From: Burkholderiales bacterium
Lineage (GTDB): Bacteria; Pseudomonadota; Gammaproteobacteria; Burkholderiales; SHXO01
DNA length: 19,859 nt
Assembly (NCBI GenBank): GCA_026125625.1
Contig: JAHCKU010000013.1
Span: forward strand, 1-19,859
Reading direction: 5' to 3'
The position numbers and the translations under genes are program-made. The notes beneath the pieces are model-generated. The model was given only the letters and a program-made list of their open reading frames with translations, was not told the DNA's origin and ran no database searches. Below are positions 1 to 6,141 of this stretch, piece by piece (position 1 is the stretch's first letter; each line of letters opens with the position of its first letter).

Positions 1-1873
1 GGTCAACGCGGCGCACCCGGACCTGGCGGCACAGATGGTGTCGGGCTGGAACTTCTATAACAACAATAGCGATACCAGCGACGTATACGGACACGGAACC
101 AAGGTGGCGGGTGCCGCCGCTGCGGCGGGCAACAACGCCATCGGGGTGGTTGGAGTGAGCTGGCGTTCGAAGATCATGCCCATCCGCGTGACAGATACTG
201 CCGGCTATGGCTACAGCAGCGCGATAGCCAATGGCATCGTCTGGGCCGCCGATCGCGGTGCGCGAGTGGTCAATCTGAGCTTTCGCAACGTCGCCGGTGA
301 TTCGATGGTCATCGATGCCGCCAACTATATGCGCAGCAAAGGCGGCGTGGTGGTAGCGGCGGGCGGCAACACCGGCGGCGAGCTGGTGCTGCCGGCGAGC
401 AGCTCGATCACGGCGGTGTCCGCAACCAATAGCGCGGATTCGCGCACGAGCTGGTCGAGCTGGGGCAACTACATCGATGTTGCGGCTCCAGGGGAGGGAA
501 TCTGGACCACGACCAGTTCGGGGGGGTACGGTGGATCGTCCGGCACGTCGTTCTCCAGTCCGGTGACCGCGGGAGTGTATGCGCTGATGATGACGGCCAA
601 TCCTGCGCTGTCACCGGCGGAGCTCGACGACATCCTGTTCACCACCACGGTGGATATCAACGCGCCGGGCTGGGATGTCTACACCGGTCATGGCCGGGTG
701 AATGCCGCCGCTGCCGTGCAGAAGGCATTGAGCACCGGTTCGGCCGATCAGCAAGCGCCTACGGCATCCATCACATCACCTACCGGCGGCACGCTGAGCG
801 GTACCGTGGCCGTGCAGGTCAGCGCAGCGGACAACATCGGGGTCACCCGCGTCGATCTGCTGGTGGATGGCAAAGTCGTCCTGAGTGATGTCTCCGCACC
901 GTACGCATTCAGTTGGAACAGTACGACGGTGGCCAACGGATCGCGTACGTTGCAGGCCAAGGCCTACGATGCGGCCGGCAATGTCGGCACTTCGGCCGCC
1001 CGGACGGTCACTGTCTCCAACGACAAGACCGCACCGACGGTGTCGATCAGCAGCCCTGCCGCAGGCAGCACGCTGAGCGGGACAGTGAGTGTGAGCATGA
1101 ATGCGAGCGACAACAAGGGTGTCACGCGTGTGGATCTGCTGGTCGATGGCAAGGTGGTTGCGAGCGATACCACTTCGCCCTATACGATCAGCTGGAACAC
1201 GACGACAGTGGCCAACGGATCGCGTACGTTACAGGCCAAGGCGTACGACGCCGCAGGCAACGTCGGCAGTTCGGCCTCCCGCAGTGTCACGGTCTCCAAC
1301 GACAAGACCGCACCGACGGTGTCGATCACCAGTCCCGCTGCAGGCAGCACGCTGAGCGGGACGGTGAGCGTGAGCATGAATGCGAGCGACAACAAGGCGG
1401 TCACGCGCGTGGATCTGCTGGTCGACGGCAAGGTAGTCGGCAGTGACACTACCTCCCCCTACGCCATCAGCTGGAACACCGCCGCCGTGGCCAACGGATC
1501 GCATACCTTGCAGGCCAAGGCCTACGACGCCGCAGGCAACGTAGGCAGCTCGAGCAGCATGAGCGTGAAGGTGGCTGCAGCCGCGACGGGGGGAGATACG
1601 ACGGCGCCTTCGGTGGCGATAGTCAGTCCGACAAACGGGAGCACCGTTGCGGGTGTCGTGCGAATCAGCCTGACCGCGAGTGATAACGTCGGCGTGGCCA
1701 GGCTCACGCTGTTCATAGATGGGGTGCGCATTGCTTCCATGAACAACTATGGTGCCCTGATGTACGACTGGCGCGTACCTGCGGGGAACGGCACGCTGAC
1801 TTCGACCGTGATGGCGCAGGCCGAGGACAAAGCGGGGAACGTGGCCACGCGGTCGGTTTCCGTCAAACGGTAG
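1..1873 (+). CDS. Subtilisin-like S8 serine protease with four C-terminal Ig-like domains (5' partial)
   Basis: The reading frame is already open at base 2, so the true start, signal peptide and catalytic Asp lie upstream; the first visible residues (HPDL) normally follow that Asp. The catalytic His is in GHGTKVAG (codon 92-94), the oxyanion Asn in AAGGNTGG (codon 368-370) and the nucleophile Ser in GTSFSSPVTAGV (codon 548-550), so the visible part of the triad is intact. From about base 746 to the stop there are four tandem domains of 92-98 residues, each with a TAPxVxIxSP opening, a DN-x-GV-x-R-V-DLLVDG core and an AxDxAGNV ending, typical of bacterial Ig-like domains of secreted proteins. 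The C-terminus (SVSVKR) carries no PEP-CTERM anchor. It probably acts outside the cell as an endopeptidase; its substrate is unknown. The family call is firm and the link to the neighbouring exopolysaccharide genes is only positional. Confidence 0.95.
   Translation, partial: VNAAHPDLAAQMVSGWNFYNNNSDTSDVYGHGTKVAGAAAAAGNNAIGVVGVSWRSKIMPIRVTDTAGYGYSSAIANGIVWAADRGARVVNLSFRNVAGDSMVIDAANYMRSKGGVVVAAGGNTGGELVLPASSSITAVSATNSADSRTSWSSWGNYIDVAAPGEGIWTTTSSGGYGGSSGTSFSSPVTAGVYALMMTANPALSPAELDDILFTTTVDINAPGWDVYTGHGRVNAAAAVQKALSTGSADQQAPTASITSPTGGTLSGTVAVQVSAADNIGVTRVDLLVDGKVVLSDVSAPYAFSWNSTTVANGSRTLQAKAYDAAGNVGTSAARTVTVSNDKTAPTVSISSPAAGSTLSGTVSVSMNASDNKGVTRVDLLVDGKVVASDTTSPYTISWNTTTVANGSRTLQAKAYDAAGNVGSSASRSVTVSNDKTAPTVSITSPAAGSTLSGTVSVSMNASDNKAVTRVDLLVDGKVVGSDTTSPYAISWNTAAVANGSHTLQAKAYDAAGNVGSSSSMSVKVAAAATGGDTTAPSVAIVSPTNGSTVAGVVRISLTASDNVGVARLTLFIDGVRIASMNNYGALMYDWRVPAGNGTLTSTVMAQAEDKAGNVATRSVSVKR
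746..1870 (+). repeat. Four tandem Ig-like domain repeats within the S8 protease gene
   Basis: The units start at about 746, 1022, 1301 and 1595, giving periods of 276, 279 and 294 bp. Units 2 and 3 are nearly identical over long stretches of DNA, unit 1 is close to both, and unit 4 has diverged. The pattern points to recent internal duplication of the middle units. Copy number could vary between strains or collapse in assembly. Confidence 0.85.
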
Positions 1874-1887
1874 GGCGTAGGGTCCTG

Positions 1888-1908
1888 CCCCCTCCTTCTC
1901 GGAGGGGG
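1888..1908 (+). terminator. Hairpin after the S8 protease gene
   Basis: A perfect 8-bp G/C-rich stem (1888-1895 with 1901-1908) closes a 5-nt loop 14 bp after the protease stop. It lacks a T-run, so it is either a weak or factor-assisted terminator or a 3'-end stabilising hairpin. Confidence 0.45.
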
Positions 1909-1984
1909 TGTCGGAATTCCTTACGGCGGAACGGCCCGATGCCTCGGAAATCGCTTGAGATGAGGCAAAAAGTATTGTTCAATA

Positions 1985-1994
1985 GTGACGTCAC
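1985..1994. promoter_or_regulatory. 10-bp perfect palindrome upstream of the PEP-CTERM gene
   Basis: GTGACGTCAC is a perfect palindrome about 145 bp upstream of the candidate -24/-12 promoter of the PEP-CTERM gene. That distance suits an upstream activator site for a sigma-54 enhancer-binding protein, and PrsR is encoded in this window. The assignment is inference; short palindromes also occur by chance. Between 1909 and 2136 the only other structure seen is an inverted repeat, CCCTCG 2053-2058 with CGAGGG 2069-2074. Confidence 0.25.
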
Positions 1995-2136
1995 GAAGCG
2001 ACAGAGGATAAATAAGCAGGTGGGCCATGCCTTATGTCGGAATCCTTGACGCCCCTCGGATATAACCTCGAGGGAAATCTATTAAAGGCCTGTAAATATA
2101 AATTGGAACAATAGGTTAGTGAGAATTTCGAGGTCA

Positions 2137-2152
2137 TGGCATCGTTCTCGCT
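2137..2152 (+). promoter_or_regulatory. Candidate sigma-54 (-24/-12) promoter of the PEP-CTERM gene
   Basis: The sequence TGGCATCGTTCTCGCT has GG at 2138-2139 and GC at 2150-2151 with exactly 10 nt between them, the spacing RpoN requires. It matches the TGGCA block fully and ends in T-x-GC-T. Transcription would start near 2163, leaving a leader of about 60 nt before the start codon. PEP-CTERM genes of exosortase A systems are known targets of the PrsK/PrsR-sigma-54 circuit, and both regulators are encoded here. No comparable sigma-70 pair was found in this gap. A second, poorer GG-N10-GC match sits at 2159-2174. Confidence 0.55.
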
Positions 2153-2212
2153 CAATAGTGGGCAATGTGACGCTGAACGGCAGCAAAGCCGCTTCGTTAC
2201 GAGACTGGTTTC

Positions 2213-2217
2213 AGGAG
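2213..2217 (+). promoter_or_regulatory. Ribosome binding site deciding the PEP-CTERM start
   Basis: AGGAG lies 4 nt before the first of two consecutive ATG codons (2222) and 7 nt before the second (2225). The spacing favours the second ATG. Confidence 0.6.
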
Positions 2218-2224
2218 AAGAATG

Positions 2225-2764
2225 ATGACTAAAGTTACAGGGGTAGCAGCTGCGCTGGCAGTAGCGTTGAGCGCGGGTGTGGCCAGCGCCGAAGAAGCGA
2301 TTACACCCGAAGATATCTACGATATCTATCAGGCCGCTCAGGCACCGCAATCCCTTTCTTGCACGGGCTTGTTCGAAGACTGCTTCCTGTTCGGGGACAT
2401 GCAGAACGCCATCAAGGCGATCAGCTATGGTTCGGCCCCGCTCGACTCGACGGCAACCTGGCTGTACCAGCTCAGTTCCGGCGCCGAGGACGATTACGTA
2501 GCCGCATGGATCACCAGCGATGCGCCCAATGCGGATCTGCTGGTTCTGCACTACATCGTCCAGAGTGGCGAGGGTGGGTCCGGCAAGATCGTCGCCGATC
2601 CGGTTGCTGTGTATCCCTATTGGGCCGTGAACTCGGGCTATAGCAAGCTTCCGTTCAGCGAAGTGGGGCTGGCAGCAACTCAGATCCCCGAGCCGGGCGT
2701 CCTGGGCCTGCTGGGCCTGGCATTCGCCGGCATTGGGCTGGCTGCTCGCCGCCGCCGCAGCTGA
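2225..2764 (+). CDS. Small PEP-CTERM sorting-domain protein
   Basis: This is a 179-residue secreted protein. It has a Sec signal peptide (residues 1-22, MTKVTG, a hydrophobic run, then GVASA before EEA) and a textbook C-terminal sorting tag: IPEPGVLGLLG from residue 154, a hydrophobic helix, then the basic cluster ARRRRS at the very end. Exosortase recognises this tag and cleaves near Pro-Glu-Pro, so the mature body would be about 130 residues. That body is acidic and has only two visible cysteines (C46 and C53, SCTGLFEDC), which could form a disulfide. I recognise no catalytic domain, so its function is unknown. An ATG one codon upstream (2222) is the alternative start. It has its own candidate sigma-54 promoter upstream and a strong terminator downstream, so it is a monocistronic unit next to the prs operon. 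Confidence 0.92.
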   Translation: MTKVTGVAAALAVALSAGVASAEEAITPEDIYDIYQAAQAPQSLSCTGLFEDCFLFGDMQNAIKAISYGSAPLDSTATWLYQLSSGAEDDYVAAWITSDAPNADLLVLHYIVQSGEGGSGKIVADPVAVYPYWAVNSGYSKLPFSEVGLAATQIPEPGVLGLLGLAFAGIGLAARRRRS

Positions 2765-2783
2765 TCTCAGCTGGATAGGAACT

Positions 2784-2811
2784 AAAACCGGCCCCTCGGG
2801 CCGGTTTTTTT
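2784..2811 (+). terminator. Strong Rho-independent terminator, probably bidirectional
   Basis: The stem ACCGGCCC (2787-2794) pairs with GGGCCGGT (2798-2805) around a 3-nt loop and is followed by a run of seven T (2805-2811); the flanking AAAA/TTTT extends the stem. It lies 19 bp after the PEP-CTERM stop. Because A residues precede the stem, it can also end transcripts arriving on the minus strand from the protease gene. Confidence 0.9.
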
Positions 2812-2829
2812 ATTGTGTCGAATCGCAAG

Positions 2830-2853
2830 AATCTCCCAAAACGAGAGATTTTT
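2830..2853. other. Small A/T-flanked hairpin between convergent genes
   Basis: AATCTC (2830-2835) pairs with GAGATT (2845-2850), followed by TTT. It may act as a minor second terminator in the 166-bp convergent gap. Nothing else is evident between 2812 and 2930. Confidence 0.3.
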
Positions 2854-2930
2854 CCTGCTGAGCGGCGTGAGGCGGCGCTGAACGCGTATCGTGATGCGTG
2901 TTGCCTCAGGCGTTGACCGACCGACGCCGG

Positions 2931-3752
2931 TTAGTTGGCGGTGCCGATGAGATCGATCAGCGGCTGGACCGGGATCGCGTAAGTGATGCCGCTCGGCTGG
3001 CTCAGCACCGACTCGCGCGACTGCTTGACCAGAACCATGTTGAGCACGCCAACGACCTTTCCAGTTTTCGGATCGTACAGCGGGCTTCCACTATTGCCGG
3101 GATAGGCCGTCGCATCCAGTTGCATGATCGGATAGCGCTTTCCGGACAGGCGCTTGATCGCTTTGGCGTCCAGCTGTTTGGCGTTGAGACCCGGGACGGC
3201 GATCGGACTGATCGCCGAAACCATTGCCCGATGGGTGGCCGGGAACAAGCCCAATACGGTGCCGATCGGGTAGCCGGTGAAGAGCAGGCTGGCGCCGTCA
3301 CGGACTGCGGCCGAATCTCCCAATTCCAGGGGGGCGAGCTTTGCGCCCTCCACCCGCACGAGCGCGAGATCATGCTCGGCGTCGATCGCAACCACGCGTC
3401 CACCACGCACTTCCGCCGCACCGCCGTCTGTTCCCGGCAAGGCGATCGCGAGCACTTCCTGGCGCTGGCTGTCGACCATTCCAGGCAGTACATGGGCATT
3501 GGTCGCGACCAGAGTGCCATCGCCGACCGCAAAGCCAGTACCCCGGAAAGCGAACGCGGGGCTGCGCGTTTTCAGGAAAGTGCCGACGGCGATCACCGAC
3601 GGCTTGACGCGGTCGATGGCTGCTGCCGACTCGGCGAGGGCGGGCTTGTTGAAGATGGCCAAATGTCCGGCTGCGAGGCCCAATGCGCAGCCCAGGATGC
3701 GCCGCCTGGTGATCCTGAAATCGCGGTTTCCGTGTTCAATCATCGTCGTCAC
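2931..3752 (-). CDS. Trypsin-like (S1C/HtrA-type) serine protease, exported
   Basis: This is a 273-residue protease with a complete triad: His87 in ATNAHVLPG, Asp128 in AEHDLALVRV and Ser221 in YPGNSGSPLY (numbered from the GTG start). The N-terminus has a twin-arginine-like signal (ITRRRILG, a hydrophobic stretch, then KPALA before ESAAA), so the mature enzyme should work in the periplasm. There is no PDZ domain after the protease domain, so it is shorter than DegP/DegS. The first possible start is a GTG at 3750-3752; an ATG three codons later (3741-3743) has a weak GAG about 8 nt upstream and is equally plausible. It is the last gene of the minus-strand run, 14 bp after the epimerase, and faces the bidirectional terminator. 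A role in maturing PEP-CTERM or envelope proteins is a guess from location. Confidence 0.9.
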   Translation of the reverse strand: MTTMIEHGNRDFRITRRRILGCALGLAAGHLAIFNKPALAESAAAIDRVKPSVIAVGTFLKTRSPAFAFRGTGFAVGDGTLVATNAHVLPGMVDSQRQEVLAIALPGTDGGAAEVRGGRVVAIDAEHDLALVRVEGAKLAPLELGDSAAVRDGASLLFTGYPIGTVLGLFPATHRAMVSAISPIAVPGLNAKQLDAKAIKRLSGKRYPIMQLDATAYPGNSGSPLYDPKTGKVVGVLNMVLVKQSRESVLSQPSGITYAIPVQPLIDLIGTAN

Positions 3753-3766
3753 TCGAGATCGGCGCG

Positions 3767-4822
3767 CTATCGAGCCTGGCCGGACGCCAGCTCTGTGCCG
3801 GCATACTCACCCACGTACCAGCCGAGCGCTTCGCGCAGACCTCGACGCAGATCATGCGTCGGGGCATAGGCGAGTAAGGTTTGCGCCTTGGAAATATCGG
3901 CCTGGGAATGACGTACGTCGCCGGCGCGGAAATCCTTGTACAGCGGCTTCGCACCGGCGATGCCGGGGAATTCCGGCGCGAGCAGATCGCGCAGGGTTTC
4001 GAACAGCTGATTGAGCGTGGTGCGGCCGCCAACGGCGACGTTGTAGATCTGATTGATCGCGTCCAGCCGATCGGTGGTGGCGGCGAGCACGTTCACCTGG
4101 ACGACATTGCCCACGTAGCAAAAATCGCGGGACGTCTCGCCATCACCGTAGATCTCGACGTCGTGCTGCGTCAGAAGCGCCTGCACCCAGCGGGGAATCA
4201 CGGCCGCGTACGGCCCGTTCGGATCCTGGCGGGCACCGAAGACGTTGAAGTAGCGCAGGCCGATGGTCTCGATGCCGTAGCAGCGGGCGAAGACGTCGGC
4301 ATACAGCTCGTTCACATACTTGGTGACTGCATAGGGGGAGAGTGGTCGGCCGATTTCATCCTCGACTTTCGGCAGGCCCGGATGATCACCGTAGGTGGAG
4401 CTGGACGCTGCGTAGACGAAGCGCTTGACCTTCGCATCGCGACTTGCAACGAGCATGTTCAGAAAGCCGGAGACATTGGCTTCGTTGGCTTCGATGGGGT
4501 CGGCGATCGAGCGCGGCACCGAGCCGAGGGCGGCGTGATGAAGCACGAAGTCCACGCCCATGCAAGCGCTCCTGCAGGTGTGGAGATCGCGGATATCGCC
4601 CTCCATGAATCTGTGACGCTGCCATGCATCGCTTCCCACGGCAGACTTCACCTGATCGAGGTTCCTGCGATGGCCGGTGCTCAGATTGTCCAGGGTGACC
4701 ACGTGCTGGCCGAATTGCAGAAGCGTCTCGGCCAGATGGGATCCGATGAAGCCCGCCCCCCCGGTGACCAGCCAGCGATATCGGGTCGACAGCAGTGTGC
4801 TAAGCAGTTCGTTTGCATTCAT
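3767..4822 (-). CDS. UDP-N-acetylglucosamine 4-epimerase (TviC/WbpP-type SDR)
   Basis: This 351-residue extended short-chain dehydrogenase/reductase would interconvert UDP-GlcNAc and UDP-GalNAc, or their uronic acids, in the cytoplasm. The NAD-binding TGGAGFIGSHLAE sits near residue 20, with DNLSTGHRRNL, DIRD and HHAALGSVPRS blocks characteristic of the WbpP/TviC branch. The catalytic Ser/Thr context is AASSSTYGD and the Tyr-Lys pair is in SPYAVTKYVNE, followed by LRYFNVFGARQDPNGPYAAV. The length matches the family (about 340-350). The ATG at 4820-4822 was chosen because AGGA lies about 9 nt upstream and homologues start just before the glycine-rich loop; a longer in-frame extension upstream overlaps the dehydrogenase gene. 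The preceding gene (11 bp away) encodes the dehydrogenase partner, the same pairing as WbpO-WbpP and TviB-TviC. WbpP and TviC preferences differ slightly, so the exact substrate is not fixed. Confidence 0.93.
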   Translation of the reverse strand: MNANELLSTLLSTRYRWLVTGGAGFIGSHLAETLLQFGQHVVTLDNLSTGHRRNLDQVKSAVGSDAWQRHRFMEGDIRDLHTCRSACMGVDFVLHHAALGSVPRSIADPIEANEANVSGFLNMLVASRDAKVKRFVYAASSSTYGDHPGLPKVEDEIGRPLSPYAVTKYVNELYADVFARCYGIETIGLRYFNVFGARQDPNGPYAAVIPRWVQALLTQHDVEIYGDGETSRDFCYVGNVVQVNVLAATTDRLDAINQIYNVAVGGRTTLNQLFETLRDLLAPEFPGIAGAKPLYKDFRAGDVRHSQADISKAQTLLAYAPTHDLRRGLREALGWYVGEYAGTELASGQAR

Positions 4823-4833
4823 GTGGCTCGTTC

Positions 4834-6111
4834 CTATAGCCGCCAGACGGTGATGCCGTGTGGCGCGTAGGCGGGTGCGCTCACTTGTCCCTTGACGTCG
4901 ATCAGCACTGCGTTGGGTCTCAGCTTCTCGAGGTAGTCGGTGATCGGCCGCTGCCCGAACTCGCCGTGCGCCACGGCATACACGATCGCCGCCGAGGCAG
5001 GCAGTTCGTCCCACTTCACCAGGGGAATGCCGTACTCGTGCTGCGCTTCCGTGCTGGCTGCCACCGGGTCATGCACGTGCACGCGAATGCCGTAGGACTG
5101 CAATTCGCGGATGACGTCGACCACCTTCGTGTTGCGGATGTCCGGACAATTCTCCTTGAACGTAAGGCCGAGAACGATGACATCGTCGCCACCGACGGGA
5201 AAGCCGGCCTGGATCATGCGCTTGACGGTCTGCTCGGCGATGTACTTGCCCATGCCGTCGTTGATGCGTCTGCCGGCGAGGATGACCTGGGGATGATAAC
5301 CGAGCTTTTCTGCCTTGTAGGTGAGGTGCAGATCGACGCCGATGCAATGGCCGCCTACCAGGCCCGGACGGAAGGGCAGGAAGTTCCACTTGGTCCCGGC
5401 TGCCCGCAGCACTCTGAGGTAACATGCTGATCGGCAAAGATGGCGGCCAGTTTGTTCATCAGCGTGATAAACTTGCGTTCGGTGCTGGCAGGGCCTCGAT
5501 GACCTTGGCTGCCGCCGGCTTCACCATGATGCTGCTGGTTATTCAGCACGCCCGCTGCGGTCACGATGCCGAACACACCGTATATAACACGCTCCAACGC
5601 TCGGCGTGTCGCCCGAAACCACCTTCACGATCCTGGTGAGCGTCCTTCTGTCACCGGATTGATGCGCCGGAGAATAGCCGACGAAGAAGTCCTTCTTCCA
5701 CTTCATGCCGGAGAGACGCTCCAGGATGGGAATGCAGACTTCCTCGGTCGCGCCGGGATACACGGTCGACTCGAACACGATCGTAGCGCCGCGCTTGATG
5801 TTGCGCCCCACGGACTCGCTCGCGCCCACCAATGGCGAGAAGTCGGGCTTGTGGGCGTCATCCACGGGCGTGGGAACGGCAACGATGATGAAGTCCGCTT
5901 CCTTCAGGCGAGCTGCATCCGTGGTAACCACCAGATGCTTTGCCGCACGCAACTCCTCTCCACTGACCTCTCCCGTAGGATCGACGAACTCGCGGTAAGC
6001 GCGGATCTTCTGTTCGGACAGGTCGAATCCGATGGTGGGGACCTTCTTCCCAAACTCGACGGCGAGCGGAAGACCGACGTAACCCAGTCCGACAACGGCA
6101 ATCGTTTGCAT
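4834..6111 (-). pseudogene. UDP-N-acetyl-D-hexosamine 6-dehydrogenase (TviB/WbpO type), frame-disrupted
   Basis: The gene should encode about 425 residues of the UDP-sugar dehydrogenase family that oxidises C6 of UDP-GlcNAc or UDP-GalNAc to the uronic acid with two NAD. The N-terminal part (from ATG 6109-6111) shows the Rossmann motif VVGLGYVGLPLAVEFGKK and TPVDDAHKPDF. The C-terminal part shows the catalytic Cys in LVGGHCIGVD and the conserved LTFKENCPDIRNTKV. Between about 5410 and 5680 the frame changes near 5600, 5545, 5490 and 5418. A compensated pair of deletions also alters the normal SPERINPGD to SPAHQSGD, and a codon is missing after GGHCIGVD, where relatives have PYYL. Each piece still reads as good family sequence, and the indels are 1-3 nt. 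This suggests sequencing or assembly error, or very recent damage; if real, the enzyme is dead. Its neighbour downstream is the partner epimerase. Confidence 0.85.
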
Positions 6112-6141
6112 GATTGGATGATGTAGAATTGCACCAGTGCG

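Noticed and set aside
2159..2174. Second GG-N10-GC match just downstream of the chosen sigma-54 site
   Set aside because: The spacing fits, but the bases around GG do not follow the TGGCA pattern; the site at 2137-2152 is clearly better.
1991..2551. Minus-strand open frame covering the PEP-CTERM promoter region
   Set aside because: It overlaps a well supported plus-strand gene and a low-G/C regulatory gap, has no recognisable motif and no ribosome site of note.
2898..3869. Open frame of 323 codons on the plus strand opposite the serine protease
   Set aside because: The protease triad and signal sequence on the minus strand explain the region; the opposite frame is unmotivated sequence.
3881..4870. 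Open frame of 329 codons on the plus strand opposite the epimerase
   Set aside because: The minus strand encodes an unmistakable epimerase with correct length and ribosome site; the antisense frame has no features of its own.
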